From assembly GCA_035235625.1 (NCBI GenBank), contig CP141142.1, positions 16,212,995 to 16,276,994 of the forward strand: 64,000 bases of DNA. The letters are read 5' to 3'. Made by a program: the position numbers and the translations under genes. Below the pieces are notes generated by a model. It made no database searches and had not been told where the DNA came from. It saw nothing but the letters and a program-made list of their open reading frames with translations. The stretch comes from Saururus chinensis (taxonomy: Eukaryota; Streptophyta; Magnoliopsida; Piperales; Saururaceae). Of this stretch, positions 36,201-46,904 are shown one piece after another (the stretch's first letter is position 1; every line of letters begins with the position of its first letter).

Positions 36201-39200
36201 ATTCCATTTACCATGTAATCCCAAGCGGTAACAATATTGGTATCAAATAGCAATCAACCCTGAGGACTTTTCATGGCGAAGATAGATCACATTCACATTT
36301 CCCTGAGATCAAGCCTCCAGTGACTCAGACCTGCAGTTTGCTTCCAGTCATCATGCAGCCGTGGCACATGTGCAACACGAGCTGTGGCCTTCCTTCTCCA
36401 ACTTCCACCTGCATCATAGGTCCACCCAGCCTTCCATCTGTCCTGCCTTTTTGTCGGTTTGTCAGCAATCCTGCAACTCTTCCAGCTTTGCAGTCGAATT
36501 CACAACCTCTCATCCTCACTTCCATTGTGAATACTCGTAGTGCACCGTTTAGGGAGGTCCTAAACTCCTAATTGTATTACGGGATGAGCCCTTGGAGGAT
36601 GCGACATGGGCAATTGCAGAGGAGTTACTACATCAGTATCTTGGTTGGTTGCCTTGAAGACAAGGCGATAGTGGAGCGTGGTGATGTAAACTTTAGGATT
36701 ACAAGGTAAATAAAGTCTAGAAAGTTGTATGAAAGGGGACAATAATAAAATGAAAGGGGTGAAGATCAGATGAAGAAAAGGACAGATTGATAAAAAATCA
36801 TTAACTCAACTACTAACTCAATAATTTTCAATATTTACGGATTAGACAGAAGCCCTATTTATAGAGTCAATCATTACAATTTTTTAATTCTACTAACACT
36901 AGAAATAGCCACACTAGGAATGTAAACTAAGCCTAATTAGAATCTTATTAAACTAGGAAACATTAAAAACTAGGAATTATAAGTCCTATTCCAAATAGAA
37001 AAATAATTAAAGCAGGCAGTCTTATTCCAGGCAACATGTGTAGCCCAGTCCTCACACAGTAAGAGCCACAACATCCCACCATGCTCCACATATGCCTTGC
37101 CCTCAAGGCTTCGAATCTTTCACCATAGGTGAGAATACGCCAAGTACAAAGCATAGGGAAACACAGCACTTGGATCCACCAATGTGCATCTTGAAAATTG
37201 GCAATTAAACTCACCAAATTTTCCTTTTGGTGCACAATGAGAGTAAAGTCAATGGCATTATATAGATCTGAGGAAAATAAGGTGTAAAAAGAGCTGGCCT
37301 TGAAGGGGCCCACCTTGGTCAAAGATCCACAGTGCAGGCCCAGTGAGAAAAGACCCAGCCATAGAAAACACGAATCCCGGTAAGACATGGCTGAAAAGAT
37401 GGGCACAGAGCAATTCAGTTGGTAGCTGAGTCGAGCAAACCCACTTAAGCATCACACAGGTCATAATCCAATCAATACGGCGGTGTTTGTTGGAAGTAAT
37501 AGGAAGACCTGAAACCGACACATATAAGCGGAACTGCCAAATACTAGTTGGGCTGAAAGGTTTGCAAGGCAGGGAGGTCAAGTGACCCAAATGAAAACTG
37601 TGGGGTATGGGTCTGGGCAGACCCGCAAAGGACCTAACAAAAATAACTTACTGGAATTAAGACATCATCTCCATCCTCTCAGTTGCCCTAGTGCCGGATT
37701 ACACAATGCAAACATTACGTGCAACAGATTGGAGCCCAACACAACAGTAGGAATCTTCATTGTTTGCCTGGTGGAGACTTCGACTAGAGAGGGTACCCGC
37801 CGGGGTCAATGATGAAGGATAGCAAGTTTATGGTCTGTGGGCCGAGGAGACAATTTGCATAGACCGGACTGATCATGAGGGACCAAAATGGGGTGCCCTT
37901 GTAGTCAGAGAGGATAAGGCCCTCGTGACTAACGACAGACAGAAAAAGATGTCCAAAAAACATGTATTATGTCTCAACTTGGTGTTTCAGTTCCAAACTG
38001 TGTAAATCGGAAACCACTCCTGCACTATACGGGGCAAGACTTGAAGAGGTGGATTCCGATGGAGGAAAAAACACTTTCGGAGTGGAGGAAGACGATTTGG
38101 TGCCTGGGTCAACGCCTGAGAAGGAAGCTGAACCCGATCTACATGTGGCTTTGGAGCAGATGTTGCAGCCGACTGGACATGCGGCGGGTGGTGGTTTGAA
38201 ACAGGCAATGACTCAGGTGCAGCACTGGGTTTGTCAGCATATGCAAGACAACTATAATCCTCAAAATCTGCCACCAGGTTTGGCTCCATGAAATTTGGAG
38301 TTGCAGATTCTGGATCTAGTGCTTCAGACTTGGAAGAAAGCTTTTCTCTTGACAGAGCATATATCTTGTCAATTGCTGCACGCAATTGTGAGAATGAAAA
38401 CTGTCTCCTAAAAGGGTGTATGTAATGGTGGTGGCACTGGCAGACATGGTGCTGTCACCCGAGTTTGCTCGAAGACAAGGTAGCCAAGACCAGTCACCAC
38501 GGTAGGGATTCTAGAGCCTCACCGAACAATTACACAAAATGACGTACACAACACCATCAGGCCTTCCAGGAATCCGCATTTGTTCTCCACAATGACAAAA
38601 TAATCACATAATGCATAAGGAACAATGGAAGCACAAGATCCTTGGGGTACTTGAATCAGCAATCGTGTAGGAACATAAAATCTACCTCGTGGCAGGAGAA
38701 CCAAGGTGATATTGCCAAGTTAAGGTTGTATTTGAGTGGTTCTTCCATGGTGGAAGCCAGAGAGGTTGGGAGGGGCACAGGAAAAGAACCGGCTTTGGTA
38801 CCAATGACATAACCCCTTAGGATTACAAGGTAAACAGAGTATAGAAAGATGGACGAAAGGAAAGAAGATCAGATAAAGAAAATAAGGAGAGATAGATCAG
38901 GCATAATTAGCTCAACTACTAAATAATGTTCACTTATCACAGATTGCTGTAGCAATGAGCAGAAAGCCAATTTATAGTCAAGCCTTTCCTCATTACAATT
39001 TCTGAATTCTACTAACAATCGAAATAGCCTAACTAGGAATGTGAACTAAGCCTAATTAGAATCTAATTGAACAAGGAAACATTAAAAACTAGGAGTCATA
39101 AATCCTACTCCAAATAAAAATATAACTAAAGCAGGTAAGTCTTAGTTCAGGCAACATGTGTAGCCCAATCCTCAGACGGAAAGAGACACAACACGTGCTG

Positions 39201-42200
39201 GAATGATATGTTCTATCTCTTGGCTATAAGGCCATACCTTATTATTAATAATTGCTTATGTTTGCACCATAGGATTAATTACTTAGATTGCTTCTTTTGC
39301 TTTATTACTAAGTTGTGGGCCGACAACAGTCAGCCACACTATGTAATGGTCGTCCACCCTCCTAATTCAAAAGCTAATGATCATTATACTTGCCTTAATC
39401 TCCTCCTCTACCTCCTCTGACTACTTTCACCTGCTTCCTATATTGGTCGACACTTGCATGCTAGCCTTGAGACCTTGGCCCTGCTTTCGTCCATTTCCTA
39501 TCTGTAATGCAGAGGTTTCATTGTGTTCCTTACAAAGACACATCAATGAGGTAGCAACCTAGCAGTAACATAATTCTTCTATTCAAACTAATTAATTTTG
39601 GCATTCTACTTGCAATTGCTTGTTTTACACAAGCACTAGGCTAGCATGCTAGCTGTATATTCATGAAATACAGCTCGCACTTGCGTGCTAGCCTAGAGGC
39701 CTTGGCCCTCTCCTTCCTCTATTTCCTATCTGTAGCACATAAATTTCGTCCTGTTCCTTACCGGGGCACATCCTTGAGGTAGCCAGCTAGCAATAACATA
39801 ATTCTTCTAATCTAAACTAATTAATTTCAACGTTCTAATTGCAATTACTTGTTTTACACAAGCACAAGACAGCTAGTTCTATAATTAATACATACATAAA
39901 ATACAGCATATATTTCACATGATTAAAATCTTCCCAAAAAGTTGTGAGATGCCTACCATGTCCACATAATCATCTGAACAAACATCTGAAGTTTGGTCTT
40001 CAATAGCATCTGCAAAGACAATTTCTGTCAATTCAAAAGAGAGTAAAAGTTAAAAAATAACAGCAAAGGAGGAAAAAGGTAACCTTCATTGACTTCAAGA
40101 TCTGAACCAGATACAGGCGAAGAACTTGGCTCCAAGCTTTGATCATCATCAGAAACTACATCAACTTGCTTTTTCTGGAAGAAAAAAATAAGTGTTTCAG
40201 TAATCACAGAGTGTATGCAAAGTATTACACGGACCTTTCAAAGACAGAACAAGCAAAATATATATTACACAGGATTGCAGCTCCAAAAGAGAACAGTTAA
40301 ATTGCTTCTTGTCCAAAGAATGTACCCCAAGACTAGAAATTCTCCTTCCAAGGGAATCCAATCTTGATAACCCACGAATAGGAGACTCCTCGCCAAAGTT
40401 CCCCTCACAAATTTGTCTGTGTCCATCATTATTTGTCAAATCCAGAAAATCAGCCACTTTGGAAGGTTCATCACTAGAATCAAGTTCCTTTTCCAATCTT
40501 TTAATAGCATGTGTAGCATAACTGTTGCATTTGTGGGAGTCATTGCTTCCATCTATGTCCACGTATAAGACACTCCTGGTCTCTGGTGGCTGGTGCCTGC
40601 CTTCCACAACTACAAATAAAAAAATGATATAAAATAACACTGCTCATTGAAAGGTTCAAGGAAAAAGAGAAATGTGGTTCAGCATAAAGAATAGAGAAAG
40701 ATATATATCTAATCCCACAAAACAAAACCAACAGAAGAATCACATTGCAAACTCCCCAAATAGTATCTTAAAAGCATTCAAGGTCATAAGTGGCGATCCA
40801 AAAAGTATTGTCTTTTCTAACATAAGACTGCCATATAAAATGCTAACATCAACATGTCATCAGTCTATTCTAAGATCATGGAAGACATGTACACACGATA
40901 ATGGTCTTTTTGTACAACGAAAATGCCAATAGGAGCCCCACACTAAATATGAGAATGTCATCAACAGTTGAAAAACACCCAGTCCGCTATATGAGAAACA
41001 TAACCTAGGTTGTACAGAACCTTATAATCAGTATACAATCACCAAGTACAGCATGATTTCTAAAATAACTTTAACATGACAAGGAGCATACTTCAAACAT
41101 GAGACAATCAATATTTCTACAGATTTCTATAGCACTATTTTTAATGGCGGCACCTTAAGATCAAGTTCAGAAGTTTAAGCTTTCAAAGTTCAAAAAATTA
41201 CAGTTTCAGCTTAAACACCATTTTATCTGTTATGATTTCGAATTAGGATTTAATTAGGACTTATTTATATAAGTATGCCTTAGTTTAGAATTGCTTATTA
41301 AAGGGAGGATTCTCATTATTCTTGTTTTCCTAGTTTAGATTTGCTTCCTAGTTAGAGAAGGCTGAAGCCTATATATAAATCATGTACTCCTTCACATTCA
41401 TTAGTTATGAATTATTGAGCTTAGTCCAGTTAATTTAATTTATCTTTGCCTTTCCCTAAGGGTCTGTTTGGATTGGTGGAAAGCGGGGGAAAGGAAACGA
41501 ATCTTCTTAAAATCTCCCAATTTCCACTGTTTGGTGCAACGGGGAAAGAGAAACTAGAGTGAAAAGAGAAACTAGAGTGAAAAGTGAGAAAAAATAGATG
41601 AAAATTTGGCCCAAATATTTTCCACCCATCAACCCATGGATTTTGGGAGAAAATCATTGTACTAAACACTTATGTCTTATTGCTACTACCACCACCACTG
41701 CCATCGTCGCCGCCACCGTCACCGCTATTGTCGCCGCCGCCACCACTACCACTACCACCACCACCGATGCCACCGCCACCACCACCATCGCCGCGGCCAC
41801 CACTACTATATCTGTCACCACCTCTACTACTGCCACCACCACCACCCACCACCATTGCGGCCACCGCTACTGCCACCAATATTACCGCTGCCGCCGCCGC
41901 CGCTGCCACCACCACTACCGCTGCCACCGCCGCCACCACCACCACCACTATCGCTGTCACTGCCGCTACCGCCACCACCACTACCGCTGCCACCACCGCT
42001 GCCGCCGCCACCACCATCACCGCCACTGTCATTGCCACCGCCGCTGCCACCACCACCACCATTGCCACCACCATCTCTACCACCGCCACCGCCACCGCCA
42101 CCACGACCACTACCACCACCGCCGCTACCACCACCGCCGCTGCCACCACTACCACTGCCGCCACTGCCACCGCCACCACCACCGTCATCGCCGCCACCAC

Positions 42201-45200
42201 CATAATTGCTGCCGCCACAACCACTACCACTGTCACTGCCACTACCACCACCGCCGCCACTACCACCATTGTCACTGTCAATTTTCTCTAACATCATTTG
42301 TGTAACCAAACAGTGGAAAATATTTAGGAATCTCCTAGTTTCTCTTTTACCTGGATTCACTTTCTCTTTCTCTTTCCCTTTCTCCCGGTTTCCACCAATC
42401 CAAACAGACCCTAACTCTCTTCCCCTTCTTCTCCTTTCCCACATACTCTCCTTAATTTCACCCTTGTAACCCTAGGGGTTACAACATTATCACTAGTTAC
42501 CACCCTTTTCGTCCTAACTCCTAACCTATATGCCAAAACTGGCATCGAAGTAGCAGACTTAGCTGTCTTCATTGCCTGCAAGATATAAGTGTCCAAAGGA
42601 GAGGTTGAGGGCTTTTCTCCCAACAAAGCAAAATAATCAAGCACGCATCATATGCACCAAAAACATAAAAAAAATAAGCATTTTCTAGAAATGGACCTGG
42701 TTTTGGTTGAAATCCTTAAAATGTCTACAATTTCGCCAAAATACTAGATATAGCCCTACACACAAGGGAATTTCCACACGTGGCTAGAAGATACTCAAAT
42801 GCCCCTGCCCCCTTCTACTTCATCTCCACCAACCCAAAACCATCCCTGCCTCACTTTGCCTCCCAGCTGCCATCGCCAGCCCCTCCTCTGCTGCCACCAC
42901 CAGCGCTTCTTGTGCTGCCGCTGCCAGCTCCTCCTCCTTCCCCTCCTCCTCCGCCACTCTTGCCTCTTCCTCCATCTACACCTTCCTTCTCTGCACCCCC
43001 CCCCCCTTCCTCCTTCTCTGCCTCCACCACCACCTCTTCCATCTTCTCCGCATCCTCCTCTGCCTCCATTTCCCTCTTCTTCTTCTCCCCCTCCTTCCTG
43101 GAATCTAGTGGGACGGGCTGCAAACCAGCCATTGAACCATTTAAAATTTTAATTTTTTTCTTTACAACCTCTGATCCCTAAAAATGAACCCATAAGCATG
43201 TTCAACTACTTAAAATTAACAATAGATTTCACTTTTATTTGATTCCAAACTTTCTCCAACACTATAAACTTTCATTGTTAATAACTCACAACACTACGTA
43301 CTTAACAGTTGACAGCTGAAATAGAGAAATAAAGTGAGTTTAACTTTGACAACAAACAATTGCGGACAATCAGCTAGTTGCTCTTCTCCGATAGACACCT
43401 TCACTGGCGAAGGAGAGGGAGGTCGTCTGCACAGAGGAGGTTGTTAGAAAAGAGCACGCAGATAATAGTTGATAGCTGATAGTTGACAACCAATAACTGA
43501 CAGCTACCATCGATCATTGTCAAAGTTAAACTCACTTTATTTTCCCTATTTTTATCGTTAGTTGTCAACTGTCAAGTATGTGTTATTGTGAGCTGTTAGC
43601 AATGGAAGTCTATGGTACTAAAGAAAGTTTTGAATCTAAGTAAAACTGAAACTCATTGTTAAGTTTAAGTAGTTGAACATATTTATGGGTTCACTTTTTG
43701 AGATTAGAGGTTGTAAAGAAAAAAAGACAAAATTTTAAATGGCTCGAGGAGGAAGGCAGAGAGGACAAGAACATAGAGGAGGGAGTAGCAGGCTAGGAGA
43801 CAGAGCTGGGCAGGGCTGGTTTAGTGGTTAAGTGAGTTGGTGGACATGAAGTAAAATGAGGCAAAGGCATTTGGGTAACTTCCAACCACGTGTGGATGTT
43901 CCCACATGTGTAGGGCCATTTCTAGTATTTTGGTAAAATTGCAAACAATTCTAGTATTTCAACCAATTCCAGGGCTATTTCCAAAAATTGGTCAAAATAA
44001 ATTTATTTTCTAGTATTCATAGTCATAAATAGACATGTACTTTCCGGCTTATTCCATGGAACAACCAAGCCCGGTCTTAAAGCTATTGACGTCGCCAGGC
44101 TAAGCTCATTCTTCACGAGCTTTGGCAACATGGGGGACTTGGCCAAACATCACATTGGACTCAGCTAGTCACAAGAATAAGGATGGTTATTCAGAACTAT
44201 TATAGGAAACTCAAAAGATACAAACAGATGTGTTGTTTATCACAATCAATCTTGTCTCCCTTTCCTCCTTATTGCTCCTCCACCCATCTTCATTGCACAA
44301 TGCCGCAACCTACAGCTATCACTGTCCACGCTGCTAAGAGGGTTTTTATTTACCACCAGAATTGTCTTTCCACCCAAATACTACCGTGGCTGCTAGTCAG
44401 CCTCCAAGCCCATCCGCCAATAATTATACAAGAGGTTGTCATGTTGTTTGCAGTTGTGCATGGACTAAGAGAAATGTGTAAGATCAACTCACTTAAATTC
44501 TGAAAAAAATAAATTAAATTGGATAATGTTACAGCCAAATAGTTATTATGCAAAAAACATCCACAAGATGTTAAATTCCTTGTCTTTTATAATGTTACAT
44601 AATGTGCATCATAAATGAATTCATGACAATACTCATGGATTTGAAAATCTCTTATATATTTGTTGTTTGTTTTATTCTTTGCAAAAGTCATCTAATCCTT
44701 GTGATAATACATCTTTTATTGATACTGACGCAATCAGTGGAAAAGATAAATGGCCGTTTTCTATGAATAGTATCAGATATCAACTTCTGTGGAAGAAAAA
44801 AGTTGCTTCCACTTTGGTGAGGCATTTGAAAATTGTCTAATACCTCCATATATGCCAAATAAAGCTCTCTACTGGCATTCTTTATTTCAGAAAATACAAA
44901 ACGAGTTAACGAATTTCCAAAAATATACTTTGTCATCCAAACCCTTCAACCATTATAGTTGCAGTCAACTGTGTGGAGATACGGACCTCCCTCTGACCAC
45001 AAGCATGACTATGTCATCAAAAAATTAATTAGATGTCAGAATGATTGCAAAGCAATCATTGAACCACGAAATAGGAAGAACCAAGTAAGCATGAAATTTA
45101 ACTAGCAATTATACAACATAAGATGTGGATGTGTTATATTACTAGGAGACAGATAGTTAGAGATGAGTATATTCATAAGAACTTAAGTGTAGCACCTTTA

Positions 45201-46514
45201 GGGGAGGAGCTCAAGGAGTGTAGGTTGTCATGGCAAAGACAATAAAAAAAGAAGATCAATGGATGCCCTGGTAAAAAAATGAAGTGGATGCAAGTAGAAG
45301 AGGCCAAACAAGGGAGAGGGGGGGCCTAAAAGAACTTGTCTGGAGTTTAAAAAAAAAAAGAATAATATTATGCTATCTTTTACAAAAAAGTTGTCAAAAG
45401 GAAAAGGCAAGAGGGGTAGTTTAAGATCCATGTTGCCAACCTCAGATTGTTGGAAATAGGCGTTTCTTGACAATGATGATTACACAAGTTAAAATATAAT
45501 ACTGGAAACTAAGTAACAACTACAGAAGTCCTAAAATATAGTAAAACATTTTGCATACCAACAGATCGAACAAGTATGTAACAAGGAACTGCAAAGGATA
45601 TATGAATTGTATGCCAAGTTACAACCATTAACCTGTTACAATTAGGTTAGTCTTTAAATGCTTCAATTAACACAACATTAATCTCTCTACAATAAACAAA
45701 ACCTAGACCAACTTAATGACACAATCACACATGTATCACCTAACATAAACACCCAATGTGCAGAGAAACAAAAGACCATGTAACAGTGCCGTCAGTAAAG
45801 CATACACATCACAAGCAAAAAAAAAAGAAGAAAAAAAACAAACAAATAGTCTTGGCTGACAAAAGCAATTTATTGGAGGGTAAAAGCTAATGGGCATTTA
45901 ACCTTAAGTTGGCAGAATGTTCAATAAATTTCTCATCAGGAAGAGTTGCATAAGCACATTTGGGAATCTCACTATAGCCACTAACATGTACATATCTATT
46001 TAAACAGCAAATACCGACTACTCTCTGTGTATTAAACCAAAAAAACACTCAAAAGCACTCAATCGCCACAGCAGCTTTCACTCCTAGTTTATTTCATTAG
46101 TAAATAACAACACCAGCTATCCATTTTAAAGCAAAACGTCAAAACTTCTCATCGCATCTATCCTCACAACAGCAAACCAGCCACCGAGGGCACAACTAGA
46201 TAAAAAAAAAACAGGTTTTGCATCGTGATTCCGAAGAAATTTGATGAACGACAGCAAAAAGAACACTGAAATTCCGAATTCGTCACAAGTTCACTACTGA
46301 AATGCTAAAGTGTTTCAAATGTCAAAGTGCCGGAGAACTTACAGGTGCTCAGGAAGTGGTGTCTGGACACTGGAGATGTATCGCACTTCGCGGTGTTCCC
46401 CAGTATCGAAAGCTTCCTTGCGAACTTGCTGGATTCGGCTTCAACGCCGGCCTCGGCCTCATCGAGGTCGAACTCGTACACCGAATAATCCTTGGAAGAA
46501 CCCGGCGCTCGCAT
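27227..46514 (-). CDS. ULP2: ULP2-type SUMO protease (peptidase C48), 16 exons, 908 residues
   Basis: ULP2-class enzymes cut SUMO from proteins and trim SUMO chains, mainly in the nucleus. Exons (minus strand): 46514-46343, 40609-40269, 40174-40084, 40009-39957, 34522-34331, 34248-34176, 31453-31348, 31163-31089, 30788-30657, 30148-29948, 29851-29796, 29718-29625, 29417-29327, 29235-29116, 28897-28574, 27832-27227. All phases agree and the sum is 2727 nt. The start is MRAPGSSKDYSVYEFDL, an acidic N terminus typical of plant ULP2. The catalytic core runs from about residue 400 (PETFINDTIIDFYIKYLK) to 600. Catalytic residues: His481 (NLHWSL), Asp514 (CILHMDSIKG), Cys569 (ENSYDCGLFLLHY) and Gln563. 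A downstream signature (KEWFPPAEASNKR) also fits plant ULP2 (Arabidopsis SPF1/ASP1 group). The C-terminal 300 residues are acidic, Ser-rich and end in a basic patch (KYKRRRL), a possible nuclear signal. Introns 1, 4 and 6 are enlarged by transposons. Intron 11 appears to use a GC donor. No disabling change was seen, so the gene is probably functional. Confidence 0.9.
31623..31671. repeat. Perfect 17 bp hairpin in ULP2 intron 6
   Basis: Arms aacagtgtttgacacat (31623-31639) and atgtgtcaaacactgtt (31655-31671) are exact reverse complements around a 15-base loop. It abuts the candidate LTR that follows. Confidence 0.85.
31668..32622 (-). mobile_element. Candidate solo LTR in ULP2 intron 6, ~0.95 kb
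   Basis: Read on the minus strand, the sequence near 32627 begins tgttgtgtcccgcaataatg and contains a promoter-like ggcctatttaggcc around 32450-32465, as in plant LTRs. The left border tgttgctgaatt at 31668 is preceded by aacac, and aacac recurs at 32623-32627. The right border then ends in AC rather than CA, so the limits are provisional. No coding domain. Confidence 0.4.
32623..34175. other. Remainder of ULP2 intron 6
   Basis: Intron sequence between the candidate LTR and exon 6. No repeat or gene recognised. Confidence 0.4.
34679..34994 (+). repeat. 5' LTR of the outer intron-4 element
   Basis: Direct repeat of 39204-39545. Its first dinucleotide is TC, where the 3' copy has TG, which suggests one point mutation. 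Confidence 0.7.
35846..36235 (+). repeat. Plus-strand LTR copy of the nested family
   Basis: Homologous, in opposite orientation, to the LTRs at 36682-37073 and 38805-39193 (shared words such as tttcctagt, ttaggg and the attcctagttt region). It is followed at 36236 by ttggtatcaaatagc, a tRNA-Met-type primer site, so it is a 5' LTR. No matching 3' LTR or target duplication was found; it is probably a truncated or recombined copy. Confidence 0.5.
36682..39193 (-). mobile_element. Nested non-autonomous LTR retrotransposon, 2.5 kb
   Basis: LTRs are 36682-37073 and 38805-39193 (about 390 bp, direct repeats; shared tctaattaggc-type and taggaaacattaaaaacta words). On the minus strand the 5' LTR ends in CA next to ttggtaccaaagc, a tRNA-Met-type primer site, and a purine-rich tract (gcatggtggga) precedes the 3' LTR. 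The target duplication is CGTGG/CGTGC (36677-36681 and 39194-39198), within the pol end of the outer element. The internal 1.7 kb has frames but no recognisable pol domain; a 132-codon frame at 38385-37987 may be gag-derived. Confidence 0.75.
39204..39545 (+). repeat. 3' LTR of the outer intron-4 element
   Basis: Direct repeat of 34679-34994. A partial third copy (gaggccttggccctctcctt) lies just outside at about 39650-39780, evidence of an older related insertion. Confidence 0.7.
40610..41227. other. ULP2 intron 1, 3' part
   Basis: AT-rich intron sequence. No repeat or gene recognised. Confidence 0.4.
41460..42411. mobile_element. Tourist-like (PIF/Harbinger) element, 952 bp, filled with CCN triplets
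   Basis: Terminal inverted repeats gggtctgtttggattggtgg and its complement at 42392-42411 match the gggnctgtttgg signature of Tourist/PIF-Harbinger MITEs. A TAA target duplication flanks both sides (41457-41459 and 42412-42414). The body is a CCN-triplet array at 41679-42292, unusual for a MITE. Confidence 0.85.
41679..42292. repeat. 614 bp CCN-triplet (cca/ccg/cct) island
   Basis: Nearly uninterrupted interrupted-triplet DNA of cca, ccg, gcc and act words. Because of the triplet period, all frames on both strands stay open (His-, Pro-, Thr/Ala- or Gly/Val-rich). These are composition artefacts, not genes. Confidence 0.9.
42686..43985. mobile_element. 1.3 kb element made mostly of inverted repeats
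   Basis: The left arm (about 42686-43360) and right arm (about 43505-43985) are imperfect reverse complements around a centre near 43440. Matched blocks: cacacgtggctagaag against ctt-ccaaccacgtgtgg; gttcaactactta against taagtagttgaac; aaagtgagtttaactttga against tcaaagttaaactcacttt. The left arm also has a CT-rich insert (about 42850-43100) giving Pro-rich frames. Arm layout suggests a MULE-type foldback. No transposase. The ends are approximate. Confidence 0.7.
43986..46342. other. ULP2 intron 1, 5' part
   Basis: AT-rich intron sequence without recognisable genes or clear repeats. Short open frames here lack domains and splice context. Confidence 0.4.
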
Positions 46515-46883
46515 CGCGGAACGAACGGGAGACCGTAGAGCCCCGGCGCCGGAGGTTCCTAATTGCAGGATCGGAGTCGATTCGCCGGGAATAGTGGCGG
46601 ATAGGGCGGAATATAAGGGTTCCGGCGTCCGCTTACGGGGTAAGAGAGGAATCAGACACGGGCAAATCCGCGTCGCCGGGAGACCGAACTTAAGCGGTGA
46701 GAAGATGAAATTACGTCAATACCTTGAGCTTAAAGTCGCCGAACGTGGGGCCCGCAGAAATGCGGTAAATATTTTGGTGCTCGGGAAGGAACGAGCCCCC
46801 TATTGGCTACTGAAGGGGTGCGCACCGGTTGCCGGTAATAATTGGTAAAAATATGTTCACGCTGGCGGCCGTTATATGTTTTA
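46515..46883 (-). promoter_or_regulatory. ULP2 5' leader and proximal promoter region
   Basis: GC-rich, CpG-containing sequence immediately upstream of the ULP2 start codon, in contrast to the AT-rich flank beyond 46900. No TATA box stands out. Boundaries are inferred from composition only. Plus-strand frames here are shadows. Confidence 0.45.
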
Positions 46884-46904
46884 CTAGTTGCCCGTGCCAC
46901 GGGC
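46884..46904 (-). mobile_element. Helitron 3' terminus (CTAG plus hairpin)
   Basis: On the minus strand, gcccgtggcacgggc folds into a 7 bp hairpin (46904-46890) followed two bases later by CTAG (46887-46884) and then T. That is the Helitron 3' signature (hairpin, CTRR, insertion between A and T). The body would extend to the right into the AT-rich DNA after 46905. I could not find the 5' TC end. Confidence 0.5.

Larger units (their letters stand above)
34679..39545 (+). mobile_element. LTR retrotransposon in ULP2 intron 4 (outer element), with a second element nested in it
   Basis: Direct repeats 34679-34994 and 39204-39545 are its LTRs (shared: ttaattacttagattgcttc, agaccttggccct). The target duplication is perfect: ATGAG at 34674-34678 and 39546-39550. 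The primer-binding site ttggtattagaga at about 34995 resembles the initiator-Met tRNA complement (tggtatcagagc). A gag-like frame at 35036-35320 is Gln-rich (EQQQFQQHLTQFFLQQQQQF). A chromovirus pol end (EDATWAIAEELLHQY, then LEDKAIVE) is fragmentary at about 36585-36676. The pol core is missing, so it cannot move by itself. It lies antisense to ULP2. Confidence 0.75.
41228..42486 (+). mobile_element. Solo LTR (~0.3 kb) split by a Tourist-like element
   Basis: Starts tgttatgatttcg at 41228 and ends ggggttacaaca at 42486. The target duplication is perfect: TTATC at 41223-41227 and 42487-42491. A TATA-like tatatataaatcatg lies near 41370 on the plus strand. Removing the insertion at 41460-42411 (with one TAA) leaves about 304 bp with no internal retrotransposon region, so it is a solo LTR. 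Confidence 0.8.

Noticed and set aside
41654-42444. Several 177-235 codon frames on both strands (His-, Pro-, Gly- or Val-rich)
   Set aside because: All derive from the CCN triplet array; every frame is open for compositional reasons.
42411-42644. 77-codon minus-strand frame next to the solo LTR, initially considered as an extra ULP2 exon or gag piece
   Set aside because: It crosses the LTR border, and exon 1 joins exon 2 directly in phase without it.
46302-46848. Plus-strand frames opposite ULP2 exon 1 and its leader
   Set aside because: Shadows of the GC-rich coding exon and leader; no domain.
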